Assembly: GCA_034670405.1 (NCBI GenBank)
Contig: JAXDDX010000042.1
Location: 3,576,231 to 3,640,230, forward strand
DNA length: 64,000 nt
From: Hoplostethus atlanticus
Taxonomy: Eukaryota; Chordata; Actinopteri; Trachichthyiformes; Trachichthyidae
Direction: 5' to 3'
In this document: one piece after another, positions 32,996 through 44,510 of the stretch
Layout: each line of letters begins with the position of its first letter
How positions within the stretch are numbered: the first letter of the stretch is position 1
Translations under genes and position numbers: made by a program
Notes under the pieces: generated by a model
Told to the model about the DNA's origin: nothing
Database searches by the model: none
Seen by the model: only the letters and a program-made list of their open reading frames with translations

Positions 32996-35039
32996 GTTTA
33001 AACCACTTTTTCTTGTGATGGGACGGGTTATCGGCCCCTAGCACATCTTGTGAATGAGTTACAGACCCGTGGGTGGTGTCTACCCCCACTATATGGAACC
33101 TTGCGGTTCCAGGGGCGGCGGGTCCGACGGGCTCCGCCCCCCGGAAGTACCTTAACTCTGAAATGTGTGCGTTATGGGCGGTTAGGGGGTTTTTAATTTT
33201 AAAAATTTTGGGGGGTTTTTGGGGCCTTTTTTTTTTTTTTTTAAAAAAAAGGGGGGGGTTTTGGGATTTTGGTTTGGTTTTAATTTTTCCCTTTTTTTTT
33301 TTGGGGAAAAAGGGGGGCCCTTTTTTTTTTTTGGGGGGGGGAAAAATTTTTTGGGGGGTTTTTTCCCAAAGGGGGGGAAATTTGGGGGGGGGTTTTTTTT
33401 TGGGGTTTTTTTTTGGGGGTTTTTTTTTTGGGGTTTGTTTTTTTGGGAAACCCCGGGTTTTTTTGGTTTTTTTTTTTTTTTTTTTTTTTTTCCCCCCGGG
33501 GCCCTTTTTTTTTTGGGGGGGCCCTTTTTTTGGGGGGGGGGGGTTTTTTTTTTGGGGGGTTTTTTTTTTTTAAATTTTTTTCCCCCCTTTTTGGTTTTCT
33601 TTTTTAAAAATTTGGGTTTTTTTTTTTTGGGGGTTTTAACCCTTTTTTTTTTAAAAAAGGGGGGGGGGTTTTAAATTTTTTTTTTTTGGGGGGGGGGGGG
33701 GGTTTTTTTGGGAAAATTTTTTGGGGGGGGGGGGGGCCCCCCCCCCCCTTTTGGGGGGGCCCCGGGCCCCCCCCCCCCAAAAAAATTTTTTTTTTGGGGG
33801 GGGGGGCCCCGGGGGGGGGGGAAAAAAAAAATTTGGGGCCTTTTTTGGGGGGGGGGGGGGGCCCCGGGCCCCCCCAAAGGAAACCCCGGGGGGGGCCCGG
33901 GGGGGGGGGAAAAGGGGGGGGGGGCCCCCGGGGGGAAAAAAGGGGGGTTTTTTTTTGGGGGGGGAAAAGGGGGGTTGGGGGAAGGGGCCCCCCCCCCTTT
34001 TTTTGGGGGGGCCCTTTTTCCCCCCCTTTCCCCAAAAAATTTTTTTTTGGGGGTTGGGGGAAAACCCCGGGCCCCCCCGGGGGGGGTTTTTTCCCCCCCT
34101 TTTTGGGGGTTGGGCCCCGGGGGGGTTTGGGGGGGGGGAAAATTTTAAAATTTTGGGGTTTTTTTTTTTGGGGAAAAAATTTTTTTTTAAAAAAAAAAAA
34201 TTTTTTTTTTTTTTTTTTTGGGGGGGGGGGGAAAAAGGGGTTTTAAAAAAATTTTCCCCCCCCCCCGGGGGGGGGCCCCCGGGGGGGGTTTTTTTTTTTT
34301 TTTTCCCAAAACCCCCCTTTTTTCCCCCCCCCCCGGGGGGGAAGAATTTTTAAAATTTTTTTTTTTTGGGGTTAAGGGGGAGGGGGTTTTTTTTTTAAAC
34401 CCTTTTTTTTTCCCCCCCCTTTTTTTTTTTTTTTAAAAAATTTTTTTTTTTTTTTTTTGGGTTTTTTATTTTTTTTTTTTTTTTTTGGGGGTAATTTTTT
34501 GGGGGTTTTTGGAAAAAAAAAAAAAAAAGGGGGTTTTTTCCCCCCCCGGGTGATTTACCCCCCCCCCCCCCCCCCCCCAAAAGGGGGGGGGTTTGGGAAA
34601 AAATTTTTTTGGGGAAAGGGGGGGGGTTTTTCAGGGGGAAAATTTTGGGTTTTTTGGTCAAATTTTTGGGCCGGTTCAAATTGGGGGGGGAAAAAATTTT
34701 TTTTTTTTGGGGGGGGGGGTCTAGTGGGGGGGCCCCGGGGGGAAAAAAAATTTTTTTTTTTTTTTTAAAATTAAAAAAACCCCCCCTTTTTAAAAAAAAA
34801 TTTTTTTTAAAAAAAAGTATTTAACAGGGGGAATTGGGGCCCGGATCAAATTTTTTTTGGGGGGCCCCCCTTTAAATTTTTCCCTTTTTTTTAAAAAGGG
34901 AAAAAAAAAAAAAAAAAAATTTTTTTTCCCCCCCCCTTTTTTTTTTCCCCCAAAAGGGGGGAAAAGGGACCTAAGAGGGAAAACGCAAATTTTTCCGTGT
35001 GTTTTTTCTTTTAAGGGGAAAATATTGCTTGACCGGGGT

Positions 35040-35505
35040 TTAAAGGGGGTAGGCTGTTTTGGACCCTCGTTGGGCCTGGGTCAAGTTTCCGGGGGTTTGG
35101 GGGGGTTTCCCTTCTTACTAGTTTTTTGGGCCCCGAAATAAGTAGTCCTTGATTTGGGATTCCTTTTTAAAAACCGAGATTATCTTGAAGTTTTGGCCAA
35201 AACCGTGTCTTTTTTGAATATCTTTAAATTTTTTTTTTTAGGAAATTTGGTTTTGGGCCCCTTTCCGGAAATGTGAATACGTTGTGATCAAGGGTTTTGA
35301 ACTGTTTTGTTATCCCCTGCTGTGGTTTTGGGTCGATGTTGGGGGGGATTTTCTTTGGGGGGTTGGGGGTTTAAAGACCCTTTTTTCCGGGTGCTCAAGG
35401 AAGACCCCTGTAGTTTGAAAGTCGGGGGCCCCTTTTAAATGGTAGTTTTTTAGGAAAAACATGCCCGGGTTGTGGGTCATGGTTTTAAACTTGAACGAGT
35501 GGTGA
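35040..35505 (-). pseudogene. corrupted copy of a Penelope-like RT/GIY-YIG region
   Basis: Phrases such as ACCGAGATTAT.TTGAA, GGTTTTG, GTGATCAA and ATGCC.GG..TGTGG follow 24870-25380 in order and orientation, with extra bases in every run. It is therefore a third PLE fragment, coded on the minus strand, read through poor-quality sequence. No protein can be given. Confidence 0.6.
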
Positions 35506-36359
35506 TGGGCATTCAGAGTTATAGTGACCTGCTCTCACAGAATCAGTCACATTTTTAAACCCCAAAAAAAAAAACATTTTGGGGTTTTCATATTAAATTG
35601 AAAGAGGAGAAAAGTAGGCTTTCCAATGAGACCAAAACCATGTCCCAAAAAAATGGAAAGTTATGGGGGGGTTATACAATGGAACCAAAAGTTTTTTTGA
35701 AAAAAGGCCTTTAAAAAAAAAACCCTTTTGACTCTGAAAATTCCCTTTTTTGGGGGTGCCCTTTTACTCTCCCCAAAAAAAAAGCGCTTGAGTGATTTTT
35801 TTTAAATAAAAGATTTAACTTTTTGGCATCTTGTAAGAGGAGTAAAATTTCTCTTTAAGGTTTTTAAATTTCCCCCCAGTACACATTTTAACCCAAAAAA
35901 TATTTATCCACTTTTTAAAGGGAAACTTTCAAAAAACCCCCTTAAAAACGTGAAAAAAACTGTGACTTTCCCCCCTCCAACCCCCCCAATTAAAGGGTTA
36001 CACATAATTCAATTGTGTAAAAAAAAAAAGAAAACATTTTGTTTAAATTTTAAAATTTTATTAAAAACATTCCCTTTTTTTTGTAAATATATGCTTAATG
36101 TATACATAACCTTTTTACAGTTTTTGCATTTATACCCCATCTTTTAAACAAAATTTTAGGGGGTAAAAATTTTTTTCCCCCTTTAAACCCATACATTGCT
36201 ATAGATTGGTATAAATTATAGGGTTTTGGGATAAAGCCAAGGGGCCAAAATAATTTAAAAACATCAATCCGGAAAAATTCCACCCTAATAAAAATTCGAA
36301 CCGGACGTCCCACCATAAAAAACCCTTTTTTTTTATACCCTGCTTACCCCCAAAATTAT

Positions 36360-36625
36360 CAAAAACTCAAATCTATTGGGACCCCAACCCTCCCCGGGGA
36401 GGGGGATCCCTTTTCCCATAACCCCCTCCCAAGGTTTCTTTTTCCCAAATTTTTTCTAAAAAGGGTTTTTTTTGGGATTTTTTCCCTTTTCATCTGTTAG
36501 GGTCTATGCGGGGGATTCATGTTCTAAACCCTTTTATTTTTTTTCACATGTTTGGGCACTGGAAAGGGCCTTGAGACTGGAACGGGGATTAAAGGGTTTA
36601 CAGGGTAAATGTTTTTATTTTTAAA
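36360..36625 (+). repeat. corrupted copy of the LINE 3' UTR
   Basis: GGGGGATCCCTTTTC, CCCTCCCAAGGTTTCT, AGGGTCTATGCGGGGGATTC, CACATGTTTGGGCACTG and GATTAAAGGG follow 48150-48340 in order with inflated runs. This is the same 3' UTR that is inserted at 11758-12445. Confidence 0.7.
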
Positions 36626-37118
36626 CCCCAAAATAATATTGCAAAAAATATAGCCATATTACACATATCACTAATTAAATCCTTAAATGATTCAATAATT
36701 CATCTAGACATTCATCATCTCTGCATATGTGATCACCATCAATAAAGTAAGAGGTCCTCTGGTGCATCCTTTCTTTTTGCTGCTTCCTTTGGAACAAGCC
36801 GTTTCTTTGGATCAGTTCATAGTGCTGCTGACAGGAACATGTGTTTCTCACCTAGGAAACAAAAAACATCTTAGGCCTACATTCAATTTGTGTCAATTAA
36901 AATAAATTAACAGAACTAATTTTGTCATTTCAGTGTGAGACCACTCATCTGTAGTTAAATACAACTACAGGGTCCTGTTGACCAGCTAGCTAGCTAGAAC
37001 TACTCAAAACATTACCTACAGTGTTCATTATTACTGAGAACAAGGTTTAAATAAGATAAGATAAACACACTTGTGTTTACTAATGTTGGCTAGCTCTATG
37101 GGATAAGTGGAAAAGTGC

Positions 37119-37457
37119 TTACCAGCAGTCACATCTCATCTCTCGTTTTTTCACCATAGAGAAGAAGGTGTAGGCTTTCTTATGACATTTGCAGCCACAC
37201 TTGAAGCTACGAGCTTCTCGATATCCCCTCCAGATCCGTAGCTCACATTCATCCCATTCATCCGACTCAAGGATGGCATATATTGGGTCTCTTAGAAAAA
37301 GTGGCTCCATGTCAACATCTTCATCGTTGTCGGTGTCTGAAATGGGCCTGTCGGAGTCCGAAGTGTCGCCGGAGGTTTCACTGTTGTTGTCCGTTCCCGT
37401 GTCGTCCGAGCCGCTCTCCTCAGCCGTCTCTCGGTCAGATCTCGGTGCCAAAAACTA
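37119..37457 (-). CDS. acidic Cys-containing ORF inside the inverted-repeat element
   Basis: About 110 residues: an acidic Ser/Asp/Glu-rich first half (SGSDDTGTDNNSETSGDTSD) and a second half ending FKCGCKCHKKAYTFF..MRCDCW, with Cys and His spaced like a small metal-binding region. The frame continues upstream past a TAG (37455-37457) into LRKKKKSLGNPVLSV, so the first exon may be longer if that TAG is an error. A good donor-like context follows the last Trp codon (TGG TAAG). I do not recognise the family; it may be the N-terminal exon of a transposon protein. Confidence 0.45.
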
Positions 37458-37892
37458 GTTGTCAATAAGCTCTCGCCACCGATCGCCGGAATCCACAGAC
37501 AACACTGGATTGCCGAGCGATTTCTTCTTCTTTCTGAGACGCCATTGAAAGTCTTGATGATTACGATACTAGCTTGCTAACTTGACAATCAACAGGTGCG
37601 GATGCAGCTGGCTAGTCGCTAAAGCCGTGATCAACTTCGCCAAATACCATATCTCGCTTTTATGCTTCAAAGTTATATTTCCACTCCAAAATAGGAAATA
37701 ATTAATGCAGATTATGAAAGCCAAGATTTTATTTTATTAAAATTAGTCAAAATACCAAAAGGGTCAAAAATAGACTTTTGACATTAAAAGGCGTTTCCAC
37801 GTAAATCAGCCATTGCGACTTCCGACTGATTCTGTGAGAGCACGTCACATATAGTCAATATTCAATTTTAATTCAATCATTTAAACACTGAC

Positions 37893-38320
37893 CTGTACAT
37901 ATGGTGCACATAAGGATTGACTCCTAGTGAATTCATCCAATTCCTGAACGTTCTCTCCTCTCTGGTCTCACCTAGAGAGAGAGAGAGAGAGAGAAAGAAA
38001 GAAACCAGTTATTTCTCTGCTGACTCTGCTTCTCAAACAGGCACATGGGATCTGTAGAACCGCTACTGGCCAGCAGAAGAGTTGTGTGTGTGTGTGTGTG
38101 TGCGTGTGTGTGTAAGCATCCATCCATGCTTACTTTCCAGGTTCCAGTCTTGGTTCTCTGGTTTGGTGAGTGCAGGGTACTTGTTGAAGAGCATGGCTAC
38201 GTAGGCCATGTTGAGTTTTGAGTTTCTGCTGACAACGTCGGTCGGAGTCACAAACTGTCGGCAGCCCAGACGGTCGGCCTGTATCAGCATGTACTCCACC
38301 CTCTGCATGTGATCCTTCGC
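37893..38320 (-). pseudogene. two plastin (fimbrin) exons
   Basis: Plastins are Ca-regulated actin bundlers with EF hands and two pairs of calponin-homology domains. Exon 38320-38134 (187 nt) follows a good acceptor and reads [40 protein letters not shown] and [14 protein letters not shown], ending at GTAAGC. Exon 37971-37893 (79 nt) follows CTCTCTAG and reads [20 protein letters not shown], ending at GTCAGT. These are consecutive pieces of the third CH domain, in matching phase. No other plastin exon was found: upstream is LINE sequence, and the downstream intron holds the 35524-37848 element and then artefact sequence. Lost IDW residues (ENQDWN versus the usual ENQDIDW) suggest decay. It is a gene fragment or a gene hidden by bad assembly. 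Confidence 0.8.
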
Positions 38321-38570
38321 CTGGTAACACACACACACACTCTTACATTTTATGCATTTGTATATTTATCTAATATGACTTACAAGTCCGGATTGATGCG
38401 AATTCTGTGGGGGATCAAGGTTCTCCCATATGGGGGTAAGAAAAAAATGTTTCTCTCTCACACACATACACACACAGCTTATCAGAGCTAGCAGGAGATA
38501 AATAAAAAGTGGAAAGTTCAGTGAGAGCCAAGGTCGTGTCAGATGAGTAACAGTAAAGTTGGAAAGTAAA

Positions 38571-39700
38571 CCTACTGAAGTAGGACAGCTGGCTTGGCAG
38601 ACCTTGACCATCAGATGTTTTCATAGGCTATTCTTCTTATCAGGATACTATTTTGTATTCATACTCTGTGTGTATACAAGACATTGTTATGTTGACTTAC
38701 CTCCTTCACATACTTTAATGGGTGTTTCACATAGCCTATTGCAATGCATTCCATGGAATAAATACGCATTTCCGAAAGGTCACATATCATTAAAGTTTTA
38801 GTATGATGGTGTAACACGATAAATTATGATTATCACATAGCCTACCTATAGTGTGCACACTTTGGGAGCAAAAACCTAATTCAGAAATATCCAGTTAATC
38901 TCATTGTAGGTAACACAGGATGCTCTGGAAATTTGGAAAACCATAATTTCACTGTCAAAAACTTACATTTGTACTTGCTGGCTGAGATGGATTTACCGCT
39001 CCCTCATTTCAGTATGACATTCCTGTGGCAGGTCATGCTTATGCATTATCTAAGCCTATTTTGTTTGAAAAAAAATAAAGGCAGAACCAGCAGATTAAAT
39101 GGGTTATTTGTAGAAGGGCATGTGTTTATTGGACAGTGGCAAGTAAATTTTGCCCTGAAATATGTACAACATGTTGTGAGTTGGTGAGTGAGACCATGGT
39201 CATGTAGCCTATGCTCCCTTACTAATTTCCCCTGGTTAGGGAGTGATGCACATGTAATGGAATTACAGTGACAAAAAATGTGTTATAAGAGGAAAAGGCA
39301 ATTAGGATTGTGAGACTGACGCTAATATAATTTTGTTTCATTCTGAAATAATGGTTGGTCCAAGTTGTAAGTACTCACCACTGGGGATTAATGGGAATAC
39401 TGTGGAGAGGGTGAGCAGGTATAAATACCTGGGAGTCCACATCACCGAAGATCTCACATGGTCCACACACACTGACACTCTGGTGAAAGGCGAGCGCAGC
39501 TTTACCACCTCAGGCAACTGAGGAATTTTAAAGTCTCCGGAGGATCCTTCAGTCCTTCTACTTGGACTGTGGAGAGCACCTGACAGGAAGATCACTGCCT
39601 GGTTTGCAGCAGCTCCGCTCGGACAGGAAGGCTCTGCAGGTGTATGCGTCGCTGAGCGCACTATTGGAAACATAAACTCACCCCACACTGCATGACAAAA
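38571..39700 (+). repeat. direct duplication A, left copy
   Basis: Matches 42866-43990. The first 300 bases are identical; later differences are nearly all one-base changes in run length (CAGAAATATCC versus CAGAATATCC). From 39480 many bases are missing. It flanks the minus-strand LINE at 39834-42838. Confidence 0.85.
39355..39690 (+). pseudogene. degraded 3' RT fragment of a Rex1-like LINE, copy 2
   Basis: Begins ACTCACCACTGGGGATTAATG and follows the copy at 43654-44000, giving [20 protein letters not shown] before base losses destroy the frame after 39490. It is the left-hand duplicate of the 43654 fragment. Confidence 0.75.
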
Positions 39701-39833
39701 ATTATAGTAGTAAGGGAAATTGTTAAATTGTAATTACTTTTAAATTATGTGTAGTCTTTACCAAAGTTTTTGGGTGTGTGCAAAGAGGGGCAGGGGGTTT
39801 GTGTGTCTTGGTGGGGGCCCTGGTGAGGTAGAT

Positions 39834-42800
39834 TTACATTTCTGAGGGCCTGAGGAAAAAGAAACCCCGTCTCATTTCTCTCTTTTTTGGGCCCAGCGGG
39901 GATAGGGAAAGGCGCTTGCCTGGACCGCAGCAGCTGAAACAGCCCGTTGTTGGGGTGGTGGGGAAACCCTTTCCCTGACCCTGCAGGCTTTTGGTTTCTC
40001 CCAACCTCCGGGTGTAAACCCTGCAGGGTGGGGAGTGTAATTCCAATAGGGGCGCTCGGCCGAACGCACTACTCTCTGCAGAGCCTTCCTGTCCTGAGCG
40101 GAGCTGCTGCCAAACCAGGCAGTGATGCTTCCTGTCAGGATGCTCTCCACAGCTCCAGAGTAGAAGGACTGAAGGATCCTCCGGGAGACTTTGAATTTCC
40201 TCAGCTGCCTGAGGTGGTAAAGGCGCTGCCTCGCCTTTCTCACCAGAGTGTCAGTGTGTGTGGACCATGTCAGATCTTCGGTGATGTGGACTCCCAGGTA
40301 TTTATACCTGCTCACCCTCTCCACAGTAGTCCCATTAATCCCCAGTGGTGAGTACGTCCTCTGTTGTTGTGTCCTCCTAAAGTCCACAATCAGCTCCTTA
40401 GTTTTGGTGACATTCAGGAGGAGGCTGTTGTCCTGGCACCAGAGTGACAGATCAGCAACTTCCTCCAGGTAGGCCTTCTCGTCGTTGTTGGAGATCAGGC
40501 CCACCACCACTGTGTCATCCGCAAACTTAATGATGGTGTTGGAGCTGAACCTGGCCACACAGTCATGTGTGTACAGGGAGTACAATAGGGGGCTGAGGAC
40601 GCAACCCTGGGGGGATCCTGTGTTCAGGGTGAGGGGGTTGGAGGTGTGTCTACCCACCCTGACCACCTGGGGCCTGGCGGTCAGGAAGTCCAGGATCCAG
40701 GCACACAGGGGGGTGTTCAGTCCCAGCTCAATCAACTTGCCAGCCAGTCTGGTGGGGACTATGGTATTGAAAGCTGAACTATAGTCAATGAACAGCAGTC
40801 TCACATAGCCCCCCTTCCGGCTGTCCAGATGAGAGAGTGTGGTGTGCAGTACCTGGGAGACAGCATCATCCGTGGATCTGTTGGGACGATAAGCAAACTG
40901 CAGCGGGTCCATGGAGCAAGGGAGGAAGGCGCAGATGTAGTCCTTAATCAGCCTCTCGAAGCATTTCATGACCACCGAGGTGAGGGCCACCGGTCGGTAG
41001 TCATTCAAGCATGCTGGAGAAGCATTCTTGGGCACAGGGACAATAGTGGATCTCTTGAAGCAGGCGGGGACCACAGACTCAGCCAGGGAGATGTTGAATA
41101 TAGTGGTGAACACTGGAGCTAGCTGATTAGCACAGGTCTTCAGTACTCGCCCAGATATGCCATCTGGACCAGCAGCTTTCCTGGTGTTCACCCTCGTCAG
41201 AGCCCTCCTCACACTGTGCTCGGTCACAGAGAGTGTGTGTTCATCCCCAGCGGTAGAACTCACTCCGGCTGCGCTAACGGTGATGTTGTTAGCCGGCGAG
41301 CTAGCGCTGTTGTTGCTAGCCTCAAACCGTGCATAGAATGAATTCAGGTCCTCCGCTAGGGATGCGTCGGCACTCACAATTGCGGGGGGTCTGCCCTGGT
41401 AGTCCGTTATAGTCCGTAGCCCCTGCCATAGGCGTCTGGTGTCGCGCTGCTCCATCTGCGACTCCACTCTGTCCCTATACCTCCTCTTGGCCTCCTTCAC
41501 CGCCCTTCTCAGTCCATAGGACGCTGCCTTGTGCTCGTCCATGTTGCCGGATACAAGACCGGAGTTATAGGCAGCAGTGCGGGCGTTCAAAGCGTCGCGG
41601 ATGGATTTATCAACCCACGGTTTTTGGTTAGGAAAGGACCTAACTTTCACCGTAGGGACGATGGTGTCCACTAGCATAGCTATGAAGCTCGTTACTACTT
41701 CCGTAAACTCGCTGACGTCCCTGGAACTGGATTGGAACATGTCCCAGTCGACGTCACGCAGAGCGTCCTGTAGCTCAGCCTCTGATTGGTCAGACCACCG
41801 CTTTACGTCCCTCGTCACTACCGCTTCCCGTGCTATCCTTTGTTTATACTCCGGTAGCAGGAAAATGGCGGCATGGTCTGATTTGCCGAACGGAGGGAGA
41901 GAGACAGCCTTGTAGCCTCTCTTGAACGGCGTATAGCAGTGGTCCAACGTTCTTTCCCCTCTGGTAGCACACGTAATGTGCTGATGAAAGTTCGGCATGA
42001 CTTTTTTTAGGTTCGCCCTATTAAAGTCCCCAGCCACCACCATAGCCGCGTCGGGATGCTTGTTCTGATGCCGACATAACACATCATGTAGGTCCGATAG
42101 TGCTACGTCGGTGTCCGCTTGTGGTGGTATGTAGACGGCTGTGGTGATGACCGAGCTGAACTCCCGGGGAAGGTAGAATGGACGGCATGAGATCGTCAGA
42201 TGTTCCAGGTTCGACGAGCAGGAACGAGAAAGAGTCTTAATGTCCTTGGGGTTGCACCACTTGTTGTTGGTCATGAAGCAAACCCCTCCACCCTTAGATT
42301 TGCCAGACTCTTCCGTTCTATCCGCACGGAAAACAGAGAAGGACTCGGTTGGGCATATGGCTCGATCCGGCACCAGCGGGGTCAGCCATGTTTCCGTCAG
42401 ACAAAAGACGTTACAATCCCTCATGTCCCGTTGGAATCTAATCCTCGCCCTAACATCATCCAACTTATTATCCAGAGACTGGACGTTAGCAAGAAGGATG
42501 CTGGGCAGAGGTGGACGGTGGGCTTGAACTCTCAGTCTGTTCCGAATTCCGCTCCGTTTTCCCCGATGTTTCCTCCTTCGTCTCCCCGTAGGTGAGTCTC
42601 CACTGTTATTGTTGTGGCTCGCTCGTACTATCTCTGCCGGCCACGCTGGGTCGATGGGAAAAGTGGACAAAAACCTTTGTTTTGCGCAAAAGTTTATGTC
42701 CAAAAGTGTGCTGCGTTCGTAGGATGTTAGTGCCGATGTGTTTGAGCAAAAAAAGATATTAAAAACAAACACAAAAACTAAAAAAACGCACAATCTCCGC

Positions 42801-42850
42801 GGAGCTACCACGACGGCGTCTAGACACGGCCGCGCCATCTTTATATCTCG
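39834..42850 (-). mobile_element. Rex1-like LINE with complete 5' coding end, copy 3
   Basis: The 5' end on the minus strand is near 42850 (GATATAAAGATGGCG repeated twice before the ORF). The ORF is open for 988 codons. The 3' side (39834-40070) matches the cleaner copy at 43960-44160 but with many extra bases, and the 3' UTR and TTGAATC tail are missing. It is flanked by both copies of duplication A. Confidence 0.8.
39872..42838 (-). CDS. Rex1-like LINE polyprotein: endonuclease and reverse transcriptase (988 aa)
   Basis: Residues 1-110 are a hydrophobic then Arg/Lys-rich lead. Residues 114-330 form the apurinic-type endonuclease: [12 protein letters not shown] (118-120), CLTETWLT (Glu 149), [11 protein letters not shown] (270-273) and [11 protein letters not shown] (320-322). 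The RT follows (about 550-830) with [49 protein letters not shown] and [10 protein letters not shown], then a C-terminal region to AERP. The last 60 residues (after SAER) are read out of frame: the copy at 43642 continues TIGTTLPTLQDLYTRRCRTR. No stop interrupts the enzyme domains. The intact protein nicks target DNA and reverse-transcribes element RNA. It is the most complete LINE ORF in the window. Confidence 0.88.
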   Translation of the reverse strand: MARPCLDAVVVAPRRLCVFLVFVFVFNIFFCSNTSALTSYERSTLLDINFCAKQRFLSTFPIDPAWPAEIVRASHNNNSGDSPTGRRRRKHRGKRSGIRNRLRVQAHRPPLPSILLANVQSLDNKLDDVRARIRFQRDMRDCNVFCLTETWLTPLVPDRAICPTESFSVFRADRTEESGKSKGGGVCFMTNNKWCNPKDIKTLSRSCSSNLEHLTISCRPFYLPREFSSVITTAVYIPPQADTDVALSDLHDVLCRHQNKHPDAAMVVAGDFNRANLKKVMPNFHQHITCATRGERTLDHCYTPFKRGYKAVSLPPFGKSDHAAIFLLPEYKQRIAREAVVTRDVKRWSDQSEAELQDALRDVDWDMFQSSSRDVSEFTEVVTSFIAMLVDTIVPTVKVRSFPNQKPWVDKSIRDALNARTAAYNSGLVSGNMDEHKAASYGLRRAVKEAKRRYRDRVESQMEQRDTRRLWQGLRTITDYQGRPPAIVSADASLAEDLNSFYARFEASNNSASSPANNITVSAAGVSSTAGDEHTLSVTEHSVRRALTRVNTRKAAGPDGISGRVLKTCANQLAPVFTTIFNISLAESVVPACFKRSTIVPVPKNASPACLNDYRPVALTSVVMKCFERLIKDYICAFLPCSMDPLQFAYRPNRSTDDAVSQVLHTTLSHLDSRKGGYVRLLFIDYSSAFNTIVPTRLAGKLIELGLNTPLCAWILDFLTARPQVVRVGRHTSNPLTLNTGSPQGCVLSPLLYSLYTHDCVARFSSNTIIKFADDTVVVGLISNNDEKAYLEEVADLSLWCQDNSLLLNVTKTKELIVDFRRTQQQRTYSPLGINGTTVERVSRYKYLGVHITEDLTWSTHTDTLVRKARQRLYHLRQLRKFKVSRRILQSFYSGAVESILTGSITAWFGSSSAQDRKALQRVVRSAERPYWNYTPHPAGFTPGGWEKPKACRVRERVSPPPQQRAVSAAAVQASAFPYPRWAQKREK

Positions 42851-42865
42851 CCATCTTTATATCTC

Positions 42866-43990
42866 TACTGAAGTAGGACAGCTGGCTTGGCAGACCTTGA
42901 CCATCAGATGTTTTCATAGGCTATTCTTCTTATCAGGATACTATTTTGTATTCATACTCTGTGTGTATACAAGACATTGTTATGTTGACTTACCTCCTTC
43001 ACATACTTTAATGGGTGTTTCACATAGCCTATTGCAATGCATTCCATGGAATAAATACGCATTTCCGAAAGGTCACATATCATTAAAGTTTTAGTATGAT
43101 GGTGTAACACGATAAATTATGATTATCACATAGCCTACCTATAGTGTGCACACTTTGGGAGCAAAAACCTAATTCAGAATATCCAGTTAATCTCATTGTA
43201 GGTAACACAGGATGCTCTGGAAATTTGGAAAACCATAATTTCACTGTCAAAACTTACATTTGTACTTGCTGGCTGAGATGGATTTACCGCTCCCTCATTT
43301 CAGTATGACATTCCTGTGGCAGGTCATGCTTATGCATTATCTAAGCCTATTTTGTTTGAAAAAAAAATAAAGGCAGACCAGCAGATTAAATGGGTTATTT
43401 GTAGAAGGGCATGTGTTTATTGGACAGTGGCAAGTAAATTTTGCCCCTGAAATATGTACAACATGTTGTGAGTTGGTGAGTGAGACCATGGTCATGTAGC
43501 CTATGCTCCCTTCTAATTTCCCCCTGGTTAGGGAGTGATGCACATGTAATGGAATTACAGTGACAAAAAATGTGTTATAAGAGGAAAAGGCAATTAGGAT
43601 TGTGAGACTGACGCTAATATAATTTTGTTCATTCTGAAATAATGGTTGGTCCAAGTTGTAAGTACTCACCACTGGGGATTAATGGGAATACTGTGGAGAG
43701 GGTGAGCAGGTATAAATACCTGGGAGTCCACATCACCGAAGATCTCACATGGTCCACACACACTGACACTCTGGTGAGAAAGGCGAGGCAGCGCCTTTAC
43801 CACCTCAGGCAACTGAGGAAATTTAAAGTCTCCCGGAGGATCCTTCAGTCCTTCTACTCTGGAGCTGTGGAGAGCATCCTGACAGGAAGCATCACTGCCT
43901 GGTTTGGCAGCAGCTCCGCTCAGGACAGGAAGGCTCTGCAGAGAGTAGTGCGTTCGGCCGAGCGCACTATTGGAACTACACTCCCCACCC
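42866..43990 (+). repeat. direct duplication A, right copy
   Basis: Matches 38571-39700 and continues into the cleaner LINE 3' end at 43654-44510. This copy is probably the reliable reading of the locus. Confidence 0.85.
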
Positions 43991-44510
43991 TGCAGGACTT
44001 GTACACCAGGAGGTGCAGAACCAGAGCCTGCAGGATCATGAAGGATCCTCACCACCCCAACAACGGACTGTTTCAGCTGCTGCGGTCAGGCAAGCGCCTC
44101 CGTAGTCACGCTGCCAAAACAGAGAGACTGAGACGGAGTTTCTTTCCTCAGGCCATCAGGACTGTGAACTCTGACCTCACCAGGGCCCCCACCAAGTCAC
44201 ACACACTGCCCCTCTTATGCACACACACACACTTAGGTAAAGACTACACATAATTTATATTATATTATACATACAATTTTCCCTTTTTTACTATATTTTT
44301 TTATAAAGTGCTCTTATTGTAAATATTGTGTTGTTTTTTATATAGAGCTCTTAAAAACTGTGACATTGTAAATATTGTGTTGGTTATTGTAAATAGTGTG
44401 AACCTGTTATTTTGCACATTTCTGCTAAGCATTGCCACTTTGCATTTCACTACACACCTCGTGTGTGTATGTGACAATTAAACTTCTTGAATCTTGAATC
44501 TTGAAGGGAT
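43654..44510 (+). mobile_element. 5'-truncated Rex1-like LINE 3' end, copy 4
   Basis: Open for about 200 codons (43642-44253): [20 protein letters not shown] through RRCRTRACRIMKDPHHPNN to SFFPQAIRTVNSDLTRAP, the region after the RT. The 3' UTR ends with ACAATTAAAC and a tail of three TTGAATC units at 44484-44505. It supplies the C-terminus missing from copies 1 and 3. Confidence 0.85.

Larger units (their letters stand above)
33188..36640. other. sequence-quality artefact: inflated homopolymer runs
   Basis: From 33188 the sequence becomes runs of 4-20 identical bases (mostly G, T, C, then A) with almost no normal composition until about 34970, then recovers gradually to about 36640. Where content is recognisable (35040-35505 and 36360-36625) it matches repeats elsewhere in the window once run lengths are reduced. 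Long Gly/Phe/Pro/Lys frames here (for example 33073-35141) are not genes. Confidence 0.9.
35524..37848 (-). mobile_element. DNA element with inverted GTGACSTGCTCTCACAGAAT ends
   Basis: The left end reads GTGACCTGCTCTCACAGAAT then CAGTC; the right end, on the minus strand from 37848, reads GTGACGTGCTCTCACAGAAT then CAGTC: inverted repeats of at least 25 bases. A/T-rich TATA bases border both sides, but the target duplication is not certain. The only long frame is the acidic ORF at 37119-37457. The left third lies in artefact sequence. It sits in what would be an intron of the plastin exons at 37893-38320. Confidence 0.65.

Noticed and set aside
33100-33150. GC-rich block GGTTCCAGGGGCGGCGGG as a possible tRNA or rRNA piece
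   Set aside because: No cloverleaf or rRNA similarity could be recognised.
33073-35141. Long frames of Gly/Phe or Pro/Lys runs on both strands
   Set aside because: They are translations of inflated homopolymer runs in artefact sequence and have no codon structure.
40248-41122. Plus-strand frames of 74-97 codons across the LINE
   Set aside because: They are antisense shadows of the 988-codon minus-strand LINE ORF.
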